Assembly (NCBI GenBank): GCA_905250025.1
Contig: CAJNOJ010000395.1
Location: 1 to 64,000, forward strand
Source of the DNA: Adineta ricciae
Lineage: Eukaryota > Rotifera > Eurotatoria > Adinetida > Adinetidae
Direction of reading: 5' to 3'
DNA: 64,000 nucleotides
How positions within the stretch are numbered: position 1 is the first letter of the stretch; each line of letters starts with the position of its first letter. Below the pieces are notes generated by a model that had not been told where the DNA came from, did not search any database, and worked only from the letters and a program-made list of their open reading frames with translations. This document shows, piece after piece, positions 21,267 through 32,648 of the stretch. The position numbers were made by a program, and so were the translations under genes.

Positions 21267-21379
21267 ATGATGTTTAGATGAAAAGAAATGCATAGATCAA
21301 AAACTCATTTGCGTCATCTCTGTTTTCTGAATAGCTAAGGGCGTGCAAATTGAATACTTGGGTCAAAAAACAAACGGCT

Positions 21380-21560
21380 TGTCAGACGAGAGGTGAATTT
21401 TTCTACAATGAATTGTGCACATAACCTCACATCTTTTTCATCAAAAATAAATTCATACGGATATTCATCGTTTGCCATCTTGCTGCGTAGCACGAAGAAG
21501 GGAGAAAAAGGAGAATGCCGAGTTATTTACGCCTTCTTTCTTTCTTTTGCATTCGAATTC
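21380..21560 (-). pseudogene. 5' remnant of GNAT gene (haplotype 2)
   Basis: Counterpart of 12471-12660: the GNAT start region and promoter side without the gene body, located between GPCR1 and GPCR2. The presence of the same remnant in both haplotypes places the duplication before they diverged. Confidence 0.75.
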
Positions 21561-21779
21561 GTACATAAGTGTGGAAAATAGTGTATTGATCGATCAAAGT
21601 CGAGAATGGAGAAAAAAAGTCGTGCTAAATTTAAGCTTGCAAACGTGATTAAACTGAGAAAAGAATGGACCGGATTCAATCAGTCGTAGTCATACAGTGC
21701 GCTTCTAATTATATTGTTAATTGAAACATAAAATCTCATGAAACGTGTTCAGAGTCTTTTTGCCATTGAGCATCAAAGG

Positions 21780-22685
21780 ATGCCCGCGACAACCGTATTC
21801 GTAGAATCTTGGTTTCTTCCCATAGAAATTATTAAAATTGTGTGTACATTTCTAACAAGTGTTTGTTGCGCAATATACTTATGTATTATTCTACTGAATA
21901 AAACATGTCATACATTACCAATGATGTTAACTGCAAATACCTGTGCTTCAACACTAGCTTTCGCATGTTCTATGCTTAGTACAAGTATTGTTACAATTCA
22001 AAATGATTTGAAGCAAATTTATTATCAGGATTTACTATGTATTATCCAATGCTACGCAGCCTATGTGACCGTTTTTTGGCTTAACTATTCGTTTTCAATC
22101 GAAGCTATCTATCGATATGTAATTGTCATGTATCCGGCTCGATTATTCTTCTTAACAGTTAAGTTTTACACAATCATCATATGCCTCTCATGGATATGTG
22201 GCGTTCTATGCGCATTGGTATTTCCATTTTTAGGTGACATTGTTTATAACGTTGACAATCAAATATGTCAAATACCACTTCGACTTTCATTTTCATTAAT
22301 TTATTCTGTGTTATGTATGTATCTTATTCCATTGTCAGTAACAATGCTTATCTATTGCCGATTAGTACACTACGTGAAACAAATGAGTAAACGAGTAACA
22401 CCGATCTATGTCATATCTCGTGCTCAACGAGAAGTGAGAATGGTCCGACACACTGTTCTACTAGTTATGCTATTCATTTTACTTGGTACCCCCTACACAA
22501 TATTTATTGTTCTGTCATTCTTTCACAGTGCGCCACAATATCATTTTCGATTAGCTTATATCTCCATCGACATCTCACTACTATTAATGGTGATCGTTTT
22601 ATTCTACTTCAACGAACCATTGAAAACAGTTGTAAAGAAAAAATTTCGCCGGCGAACAAATGCAGCGATGACAATTGTGCTGTGA
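21780..22685 (+). CDS. rhodopsin-like GPCR 2, complete (haplotype 2)
   Basis: A 301-residue allele of 12878-13783 counted from the conserved M-P-A-T-T-V start; an in-frame ATG at 21738 would add 14 residues. Its first ~75 residues follow haplotype 2 GPCR1 (N-T-C-A-S-T, V-T-I-Q-N-D) rather than haplotype 1 GPCR2 (N-T-Y-A-S-T, A-T-I-E-H-D). Within each haplotype the two receptors therefore resemble each other more at the 5' end than they resemble their alleles, a signature of gene conversion. Confidence 0.85.
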   Translation: MPATTVFVESWFLPIEIIKIVCTFLTSVCCAIYLCIILLNKTCHTLPMMLTANTCASTLAFACSMLSTSIVTIQNDLKQIYYQDLLCIIQCYAAYVTVFWLNYSFSIEAIYRYVIVMYPARLFFLTVKFYTIIICLSWICGVLCALVFPFLGDIVYNVDNQICQIPLRLSFSLIYSVLCMYLIPLSVTMLIYCRLVHYVKQMSKRVTPIYVISRAQREVRMVRHTVLLVMLFILLGTPYTIFIVLSFFHSAPQYHFRLAYISIDISLLLMVIVLFYFNEPLKTVVKKKFRRRTNAAMTIVL

Positions 22686-22914
22686 CTGTGGATATGCAAA
22701 TATATGTGAACTTTTCATTTTCAGTGAACACTCACAACTCGAAAAAGTATAGAATTTCAACGATATCGAGATATCAGAAAAGATCACAGTTATTCGATAG
22801 AAGAAGGAGAAACGAATAGAGCTGTTAGCGATGGCTCACAACTAGATAAGAATGATAAACAGATAAGGATTCATATAACAAAAGGTGTGAAGAATTGCTG
22901 AATTCGTTTTCAAT

Positions 22915-25073
22915 ATGAATTCACGTTTGGTAATTCATCGTTTCAATCGATGTCTTCGGTCTGCATTCAGTGAGTTCTTGTTCTATTTCAACCAAATATT
23001 CTAGCGAATAACACAATTTATAGGCACAAACAGAAAAAGTCGAGTCGCACCGAGTAAGCAGCTTTATACCATCTTGAAATTCACACGATAGATGACGTGC
23101 TTCAGCTATGGCACTATTAAATGGTAACATATGGACCGGAAATAAGGAATACCCGCATGCACAAGCAATAGCTTGTGTCGATGATATGATTACACACGTT
23201 GGATCAAACTCTGACGTGTTGTCTTTGCTGTAAGTTGATTAGTAAGAAAGTTTCAACATTTTGCCTATACTTGTAATAGTGATACGCATAAAGATAGTCA
23301 GACACACATTCTCGATGCACAAGGAAAATTTGTCATTCCTGGATTTATTGATTCTCATATTCATTTCATCATGGGTGGTCAAAGGTATACGATTGTTCAT
23401 GTACTTTTCCATTGTGCTTTTTTTAAAAATAATATTGATAGATTATCTTCTGTGCAATTATCCGATGCTCAAACTCGAAATGAATTCATTCAGCGTATTA
23501 AAGATTTCGCTGCGGTTCAACCACGCGGTAAATGGATTTTAGGCGGCGATTGGGATCACACGTTATGGCCTCAAGAAGAAAGAGAACTGCCAACACGTGC
23601 ATGGATTGATCAAGTAACCAGTGATGAAATCTTTCCTCAGATCTCGTAGTATTTACCTACATAGGTAACACCTGATAATCCTGTATGGATTAATCGGAAA
23701 GAAGGACATATGTTTCTTGCGAATACATTAGCTTTACAACAAGCTGGTTATGCAGATTTCAGTACGATTCCAGATGTTGAAGGTGGAACCGTAGTGCGAG
23801 ATGGAAATGGACAGCCAACTGGTTTATTCAAGGTCTTATTTTCCACTACCCGTCTTTTCGATACAATTGCATCTTTGATCATTTAAGGATAATGCGATGA
23901 ATATAGTCTATCCTCATGTGCCACAAGCTACTCAAGATGAAGACGATCAAGCAATCGAAGCTGCTACACAGTATTGCTTCGAAAATGGTGTCACATCCAT
24001 TCATCATCTTACGGAGCCACCATCTCGCAATCGTGCTGGTGTAGGAGACGATATTAGTACATTCGAAAGTGCACATAAAAGAGGGCGACTGAAGATTAGG
24101 TAAGACTTTTGTTACAAACTTTTAATTGTACTTTTACTATGTTCGATTTAGAGCTTATGTAGCGGCTCCAATTGAAAATTGGGAAATACTTCGAAATCGT
24201 CTTGCTCTACCTGGAGCTTGGCGTGGTGATAAAATGTTACGTCTTGGAGCAATCAAAGGTTACGTCGATGGTTCTCTTGGTAGTCATACAGCCTGGTTCT
24301 TTGATCCGTATGTTGATACACCAAACTATGCTGGTGAAATGGTCAATTCAGAAAATGACCTCTACCGATGGATCAAAGGAATTGATACAGCCGGCATGCA
24401 AGTATTTATTCATGCTATTGGTGACCGTGCTAATCATACGGCATTGAATATCTACGAACGAGTGCAACGGGAGAATGGTAGAAAAGATCGACGCTGGCGT
24501 ATTGAACATGCACAGCATGTCGCATCAGCAGATTTTCATCGTTTTCGTGAGTTGGGCGTTATTGCTAGTGTTCAACCGTATCATGCTATTGATGATGGTC
24601 GATGGGCTGAAAGTATTCTTGGAACTCAACGATGTAAGAATGCTTATGCATTTCGATCTTTTCAAAATGCTGGTGTTCGCATGGCATTCGGTTCGGATTG
24701 GTTCGTTGCACCTCCTGTACCTCTTTTAGGCATACATGCAGCAGTCGTACGTCAAACATTATCTACTGGCAATGATACTAAACTTAACAATGTGTTTGTT
24801 CCTGAGCAATGCGTATCGGTACAGCAAGCTTTATATTCGTATACATTGGGGGCGGCCTATTCTGTACATGAAGAATGTATCAAAGGATCGATTGCTGTGG
24901 GCAAACTTGCCGATTTTGCCATTCTCGATCATGACTTATTCATGGTTCGAAAAGAATTTATAGAACATGTCAAAGTCGAAAAAACAGTACTAGGTGGCAA
25001 ACTGGTTTATGAAGGGCAGCCACACCAACGCGTAGTACATTGTGGAATTGGGACATGTTATACTTGCAGTTAG
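22915..25073 (+). CDS. YtcJ-like amidohydrolase (haplotype 2)
   Basis: Eight exons at the same positions as the haplotype 1 gene: 22915-22969, 23024-23053, 23106-23229, 23280-23384, 23442-23613, 23665-23832, 23888-24099 and 24152-25073. Their lengths are identical (55, 30, 124, 105, 172, 168, 212 and 922 nt), giving 595 residues. All predicted metal-binding residues (H-I-H, K-G-Y-V-D-G, H-A-I-G-D, I-E-H, F-G-S-D) are kept. The differences seen are substitutions such as I/L before G-A and E/C in H-E-E-G versus H-E-E-C. Both alleles appear functional. The third exon needs the acceptor after TTCAG at 23105; the earlier AG gives an in-frame stop. Confidence 0.85.
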
Positions 25074-25259
25074 AATAATATTTTTTTGTAAAATTTCTTC
25101 TGCATCGTTCTATAAAACATAAAAAAGGATAATTCTTTAAATGAAGTTCAATGAAGTGCATGGCTCTTCATTAATAGATGCTTGCAAAATATTAAAATAA
25201 GTTTTCGTACTATACGTGAATTAAACTCATTCGTCATGGTATCGTAATAATCGTTCCCA

Positions 25260-26185
25260 TAATATAAATATTGAGAGTAATATCGGAAGGGTAAGTTAGA
25301 TCAATGGATGCACAAGGGCAATGCTCGTACTCATCCAGTTTTCTGCAGTCGAAGATTTCAAAATACCCAGTAGAATGTAACTACTGCCTGGTATTAATGA
25401 AACCACCATCAAGAAAATTGTTCCACACATTCAAAGAAGGATATAAACAATGAACATAAACAAATAGGCAAATGCCATTAGTATCACATTTATAAAAAGA
25501 TATGGAAGGAGTAGAACACCAACAACGATCATCGTAATAAGAGATGACCATCGACCTATATGAAATTCTATTTTCTTCCACCCGATAATGGACAACAAGT
25601 TTGATGAAGAAAAGTGAAAGAAAAGCAATGAATGAAAGAGAAAGTCGAAAATGTCGAATTTTAATTTATGACGAAGTCTCTCACGCTCTTCTTCTGCTTC
25701 TTGAATTTTTTTGTGGTATTATTATCTGAAGAGTATTCGCGAATTGCAAAAGTACTGTGATAGGCCACATGATCGTCGCAGCAGACGCATTTATATTGCC
25801 AATAAATATATTTCGAGACCTGGCCGTGACTTTGCCGCGTGCTGTCGAGCGTTCACTAGTCAAAGACTGACGATTTCTCGCTTAGACTGCAGTTTGCACA
25901 GCATTATTCGATTGCTTGTATTCCTTTATTTGTTCGTCAAGTATCCAGCGTCCTAGTGCTGTTTCTTATGTGGTGGAGAATGTTTTATAACGGAATTTAT
26001 TCAAAATACTCTAAATGATGATATATTTCACAATTAATTGTAAAACCATAATCCAATACGGTTGAATGTTCATATGATCTTGAGCTAATGTATAAAGAAG
26101 TGGATTGGCATGTTGTACGCCCCTTGGTACCGGTCCTGTCACATTTCTATTGTTGCTGCTATCCCCAGCCCCCACATAGTGCCAG
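25260..26185 (-). pseudogene. decaying multipass membrane protein gene (haplotype 2)
   Basis: Allele of 16295-17363 with its own damage: a TAG stop at 26011-26013 (CAG in the other copy), an extra T in the run near 25708 that shifts the frame in the coiled-coil part, and a deletion of roughly 180 bp near 25640-25655 that removes two predicted helices. The pieces G-R-W-S-S and L-L-P-Y-L-F remain recognisable. This copy is clearly non-functional as a full-length protein. Confidence 0.65.
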
Positions 26186-26636
26186 CAACTGTAGGGGAAC
26201 TTACTTGATGAAAATGCAGCTTCTCGAGAAAAAAACTAAAGCGTGTTGTTTATAGGTACGAAACGAGTGCTAATGATAAATACGTATTTGACTACTGAGT
26301 AAGAACTGACTTCCTTTTCAATTGCTTGAAATCTTGAATCGCAGAATTGCGACACATCATTGATGGACATTAGTAATTTTATAGGTGTGTTTTTTCTTTC
26401 CAAAGATGAGAGAGAAAACACAACGAGTTCTATGTTGCTATCTGTACTTTTATTTTGAGAAGTAACTATTAGTTACAAACGTGTCACAAGTTTTCACGAT
26501 CGCATCTGTGTCATTGGAAACATATCAAAGCATGGAACACAAAAATATAATCGAGGTTAGAATGAGTGTGTCTAAAATAACTAACTTATTTTCGGAGTGA
26601 ACAATACAATCATTGTTGATAAACGCGCTTATTTCA
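26186..26636. other. intergenic
   Basis: Collinear with 17364-17793. No gene or repeat is recognised. Confidence 0.5.
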
Positions 26637-28662
26637 TTAACAAATCTTCTTGGACAAATATCGAATATATTCTCTTATTTGTAGCATACTCATGTGTGTA
26701 GCCGGTAAAGAACGATCATAAATGAATTCTGCTTTTTTATAATATGAGAGTGCTTCTTGCAAATTGTCTTTATCGTTGTACACGTTACCGATATTTTCCA
26801 AGGTGAGAGCAATATCACGATGATCAGAAGGTAAAGATTTGAATTTGATTTCCAATGCTTTCTGATAATTTTCTAATGCAACATCATACTCTCGCAACGC
26901 ACGATAGACATTACCAATATTATGATAAGATTGTGCCACATCAGGATGATATTCAGGTAAACATTTTAAACGAATTCTCAACGCTTTCTCGTGGTATCTC
27001 AACGCCGTGATGTACTTTTGTTCGCGTTCGTAGACACAGCCCATGTTATTCAAACACATGGCAACATCAGGATGCCTGGCACCAAATGCTGTTTCGATAA
27101 TATCATGTGCTTTTTCAAAGGATTCAAAAGCTTGTTGATAATCTGCTTGATTAAAAAACGCACAGCCAATACTAATATAATTCGCCGCGAGATGAGGATG
27201 ATCTGCGCGTAAGACTGCAGTTCTTATCTGAAGTGACTTTTGATGCCACTCGAGACTTGCATCATAATCATCTTTTTCATCAGCTATATTGCCGAGTCCA
27301 TGATAGCAACGAGCAATGTTTGGATTATCTGCAGAAAGATGTTTTAGTAGACGGAAATAATACTTTTCGGCTTCATCAAATCTACCCATCTCTGCAAGTA
27401 CATTGCCAAATGAGAGAAGATTCTTTTCTCCGCCTCCATGTAGACTCTTCATGTATTCAAAAATATTTTTCAGGTGATGATCATCGTCTGAGCACAACGT
27501 CATTTGAACCACATATATTTGCTCATCATTGATGCATACGTCAATAATTCGACAGATTGATCCAAGCATAATCAACACTTCTTTTTCGTTACAAAAATGA
27601 CTACGCTGAGTGATATCTGCAAAAGGTTTTGTTGAAATAGTAGGATCGGCATCGATCTGGAATAAGACTCTTTCACCATCACCAGACGTTTGCATTAAGA
27701 ACTTATGCGCTACGGAAGAATAGATGCTGGTTGATAGAAAAGAATTGAATGAGACGAATTGACCGATGGAGTTACGTAACATTTGTACTTCGTCTTTGCA
27801 CATTTTTTGACCCCGGTAGAGACGAATAGGGGTGGTACATCGATATTTAGCGAGCTGTTGTTGAAGATCAACGATAAAAAATCGAAATAGAAAGAGAATA
27901 TCAATATTTTGTACTCGAAGAGCTTTGTTTAACAATCGATAAACGAACGATTCTCTTGTGTACCACCACAGTGCATCATCAGCTCGATATTTCTTATCGA
28001 ATTCTTTGATAATCGCTAATTCACTAGCATTTCCTTTGTATATCTTGTGAAGAAGAAAATTGAGTTCGTCTCTGTCTTCTTGGGTTGGTTTTATTCGAAG
28101 TAAAATATCAATAAAGATTTGAGAATGAACAAATTGCCCATTTAGTTCACTAGTTGATCGTCCTTGAACAGAAAATAAGATTGGCTCGTCGCCTTGTTTC
28201 CGTCGTTCACGATCCGATTGAATGCTAGAGACAAGATCTTGCGTCTTGGTAAATAAGCCTTTCACCTAAAATGTTAAGACAAAAGACATGTCGCAGCATA
28301 TTACTTACGTTCATTCTTACCTTGGTAAATTGTTTAGCCCAGTCTTGATGGTTCACTTTGTTACAGCAAAAGACATAGACAGCAAGAATCTGGCGAAGTT
28401 TATGAATGCGCGGTACTATGTATTGACCCAGACGTCCACTGACGATGAGTAACACTCTATCTCCATCGAGCATTGATCGAATATAATTTTCGCATTCTGT
28501 CACATCTTGAAATGTCTTCAAATAGTTTACGATGGAACGAAGTTGGTTTTGTATATCAATGTTTTCTCTGGAGTTGTCAACATTGGCATCCAGCCAAATC
28601 AGTGACAACGATTCAAGATTTTCATCGGTCGAATGAGCGATATTCGACGTTGATCCACCCAT
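26637..28662 (-). CDS. ADP-ribosyltransferase-TPR protein, intact (haplotype 2)
   Basis: Exon 1 is 28321-28662 and exon 2 is 26637-28265, with a 55-bp intron, giving 656 residues. Residues 1-114 form an unrecognised domain (V-L-L-I-V-S-G-R-L-G-Q-Y-I-V-P and A-V-Y-V-F-C-C motifs). Residues ~190-370 are an ART fold: A-L-W-W-Y-T-R-E-S-F, Arg265 in L-Y-R-G-Q, Ser292-Thr-Ser in F-L-S-T-S, and Glu341-x-Glu343 in N-E-K-E-V. This is the full R-S-E set with ExE, typical of arginine-specific mono-ADP-ribosyltransferases. Six kinesin-light-chain-type 42-residue TPRs follow (about 393-645) and would bind partners. There is no signal peptide, so it is probably cytosolic. The target is unknown. It is divergently paired with the ART-LRR gene 302 bp away, suggesting co-regulation. 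Confidence 0.88.
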
Positions 28663-28964
28663 TTCTTTTACAGTGAATAACTTTAATGACGAAAATGTGT
28701 TTTCGACAAAATTTCTTTTTCGTTCTCTTTCTCTTTTGACTCGTCTGTATTCTGTTGTGAAAAGACGTTTGTCTACTAGAAGATGTTTCTATTGACTTTA
28801 TGATATATAAAACAAATATTCTTTCACTTCGAACTCGGTGAAAAGAATTTATCATTACCGACCTCTTTGTTCGAATATCAGTAACATCATCCATGAAATG
28901 ATCCTAGACAGGTCATCAACAGCTAAGTTTCTTATATCTTTTTTAGATCATCATTTCTTGCAGT
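28663..28964. promoter_or_regulatory. shared divergent promoter region of two ART genes
   Basis: Only 302 bp separate the start codons of the minus-strand ART-TPR gene and the plus-strand ART-LRR gene, so both promoters must lie here. No specific motif is claimed. The haplotype 1 equivalent is interrupted by extra sequence (20035-20391 plus 34669-34860). Confidence 0.55.
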
Positions 28965-31900
28965 ATGGCAACTAGAAGCGACATCGATCAATCAATAGAA
29001 ACCAGACGATTTTTGGACGTGACTGAGGAATTACTTGAAATACTTCCACCTATCGAAAAGTTAGAAGATACGCCTACTTTCTCACTCGATCAAGCTATCG
29101 TCTCACTGGAAGCAGTCGTACCTGATATCAAACTAATGCTCGAAACGATTCAAAGCATACATAGCAAACCAGAGGATGCCCTTAGCCGAGATGAATCTAA
29201 TTCTATTTGGTTATATACACTGGAATGGGAACCTTCTCAGATATCTGTGTCCAACCTTTTAAACGAAACGCTTCGTTGCGAAGATAGACGAAAATTGGAA
29301 CCTTGGCTTCCTTTTCTACGACTTTTCCTTACCGCTTTCTCGCATCTGCCATCAGCTAACTTCACCATTTATCGAGGCGCAAATATGGATTTGTCTGCCA
29401 AATATCGTGTAGGAGAAAAGATTACCTGGTGGGGATTTTCTTCCTGCATAAACAAGACCAATCACATGGAGAGAAAATTGAATCTGAACAAAAGTGGTAA
29501 AAGAACACTATTTAGTATCGATTCCTTTTCGGCAAGAGATATTCGTCGATTTTCAATGCAGGAGAATAATGAACAAGTTTTGCTGCCTCCGGGTAGTCAA
29601 TTTCTTGTTATCAATTCGTTCGACAAAGGTAGAGGATTTCACATGATAGAATTGAAAGAAATCCAATCAGAATATGACATAATGGCTCAATTGAGATTAC
29701 CAACAAATACTACATTCGATGATACTCCGTTTGAACCGATATCAGTTGTATCATTGTCTAAAAAGCGACTTCCAGCTGCACTACCGAATCTGCGTCTAGA
29801 AGAGCGTCTCTCGGAATATTACGCTCAGAATCCTAAAGTTGACTTGAAATCAATGCAGTTATTTGATTCCGATATGGACGTCGTCGCCAGTGAATTTATT
29901 GTCAACAAACAATGCTTCGAATTGAACTTATGCGGCAATCGAATCACGCCTCATGGCATCTCTATACTTGCTCATGCATTGCGAGGAAATAAAGTAAGCA
30001 GTATTATTTTTAGGCACTATAATTTTCTACTCAGCTAAACTCACTACAATGATCTTTCATGATACAGTGCGTGTACTATGCAATTTTTTGGAGGTTCATC
30101 TCGTTTTGTGATACTTGTACTAGTTTTTACCTTCTTAATCGTCGGTTAGCGTACGTTGAATAGACATTGGCTATACTCAATCTTTCCGCGAATCAAATGG
30201 GAGACGTGGGTGTGAAATTATTGACCAAAGAACTACGAACAAATACGGTATGTTATCATATGTGCTTATATATACGAGTGTTGTATGATTTTCCTTCTTG
30301 GTTCGAATAGTCACTAACTACATTGAATCTTTCTTGGAATTACATAGGTTCCAAGGGGGGTGACTCATTGGGTAAATTACTACGAACAAATACGGTCAGA
30401 CAATATAATATTTGAATAAACACATGCACTTTCTTTCTCTTTCTCCATCTAAATAGACACTTAATACCCTTGACATCTCTCGAAACGAAATAGGACACAC
30501 TATATCTACGCTATTCATTGAAGCACTACAAATAAACACGGTGGGATAATCACATTTGTGTTTAAAGTTATATACCTATGGACTACTCTTCTCTTCATTT
30601 AAGCAGACACTAACCATTCTCAATCTCGCCTGGAATGAGATAGGAGATGCAGGAACAAAGTTATTCGCGAAAGTACTACGAAACAACATGGTAAGATATC
30701 CATCCTTATGTTGATGCATGCATGTATCCTACTGCTATCTCTCTTCATCCAAACAGACATTGAGCACACTCGATATCTCTCGGAATGAAATAGGAAACAT
30801 GGGAATAGAGCCACTCGCTGAAGCACTCAAAGTGAACACAGTAAGAAATCAACATCTTCACTCATGTACATGATACATTTGCCGTTCATACACATTTAAA
30901 TAGGCATTGACTACCCTCGATCTCTCCCGCAATGAAATAGAAAACACAGGAATTTCGTCTCTAGTTAAAGCACTAGAAAGAAACACGGTGAGACGATATT
31001 AGTTGATATATGCATACATAATAAATATTTTTGTCGTTCTGTGTTCTAAATAGACACTGACTACACTCAACCTCTCTTGGAATCATATAGGGCCTTCAGG
31101 TGGTAAGTCAATCTCTGAACTGTTATTAACAAACATGGTGAGACAACAACGCTGCTATTCATGTATATATTGTTCTTCTCTTTATTCGACGAAATAGACA
31201 CTGGTTACACTCGATCTCTCCTGGAATTGTCTAGAACCCGAGGGAGCCAAAATACTCGCTGAAGCACTACGAACTAATACGGTAAGATAATAATGTATGC
31301 ACTTATTCAGCTACTTTTCTACTCCTTGATCATTCCAAAAGACATTAACTACACTCAACCTTTCTTGGAATGGAATAAAAGCGGCCGGAGCCAAATCAAT
31401 AGCTGAATCATTACTAATAAACAAAGTAAGACTAAGACAGTTACATCTATGGTTTGTATCATGCCCATCTTTGCCCTTGTGAAAATAGGCACTGACTACA
31501 CTGGATCTTTCATGGAATTACATAGAATCCGTCGGAGCCAAAACACTGGCTGAGGCACTGAGAACAAACACAGTAAGATAGAGCGAAGATATGCGTGCTC
31601 ACGTAGCGAATATTTTCTCCACTCACGATTGTAACAGGCACTAACTGCATTCAATCTTTCTTGGAACGGAATCGGAGCTATAGGAGCTAGATCACTCAGC
31701 GAAGCATTACGAATAAACACAGTAAAATCAAAATACATTGTGTTCATGCTCATAATATTCGTTTCTGTTTTAATTTATATTAGACACTGTCTGTACTCGA
31801 TATTTCTCGAAATGGAATTGGAGACATTGGAGCCGACTCACTCGAGAAAGCACTACGAACAAACAATGTGAGATAAAAGTATATACGCTATCATACAACT

Positions 31901-32152
31901 TTCACTCTTCTTCTTCATAGACACTGACCATGTTGGATGTCTCGTACAATGAGATTGGAATTACGGGTGCAAAGTCATTCAGTGAAGCATTACAAAGAAA
32001 CGCAGTGAGTCTATGATGTTCTTAGTCAGACAGTCAGTATATTCTGTGTTTTATTTATTTAGACCATCAAGTGGTTGAAATTGGGTGGAAATAGAATGGG
32101 AATGATTGGTGAAGAGTTACTGGCATCGGCGTGCGATAGAGTGGAATTGTAG
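28965..32152 (+). CDS. ART-like domain fused to 14 NLR-type leucine-rich repeats (haplotype 2)
   Basis: Exon 1 (28965-29993, 343 residues) holds an ART-like domain (I-Y-R-G with Arg137; G-F-S-S-C at 157-161; N-E-Q-V-L-L-P-P-G from 202) and a first LRR-like segment (F-E-L-N-L-C-G-N-R-I). Thirteen 84-bp exons follow, each coding one 28-residue LRR of pattern T-L-x-x-L-D/N-L-S-x-N-x-I-G: 30164-30247, 30311-30394, 30457-30540, 30607-30690, 30757-30840, 30904-30987, 31054-31137, 31198-31281, 31342-31425, 31489-31572, 31638-31721, 31784-31867, 31921-32004. A 90-bp last exon (32063-32152) ends in TAG. All introns are phase 0. Total is 736 residues. The LRRs are of the ribonuclease-inhibitor/NLR class, built for protein binding. 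No NACHT domain or signal peptide is seen. Confidence 0.88.
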
Positions 32153-32648
32153 ATTGACTCACGTTATGAAACGCACTATCACAGGCGGAAAATATTTCTG
32201 ATTTGATATGAAGAAAATTGTTGCTTTTTTGAAAGTTAAAGAGCTGCGAGAGATCAGACACATTCGATGATTGGATTTATTTGTTTATTGATAACACATT
32301 TTTTTAATCATTGCTTTAAGATTGAAGAAAGTATTAAAAAAAACTATCATTTGCGCAGTTTTACCTCCACGAAACATAATCGCGAAAAATATTGACTTCA
32401 TCGCGGCAAACTGATCTTTCGTGCACAAAGATCAATCTTCCTAAGACGAATATTAAATCAGAATAAAAAAATATTTATTCAAGATATACAAGGTGAGAAT
32501 ATATACATATACTTAACTAGAGTTCGAATCGAAAAAGTCTTGTTATTCAATACAAAACAACTTGATTAAGATCAAATGAATCGCATATAGACTTTTCAGG
32601 ACCATATATATGTAGTCGCTTATTTTGAAGTTTTACTTACTAAGAAGT
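32153..32648. other. intergenic
   Basis: About 500 bp between the ART-LRR stop and the LDLa receptor start, collinear with 38078-38581. No gene or clear motif is seen. Confidence 0.5.
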
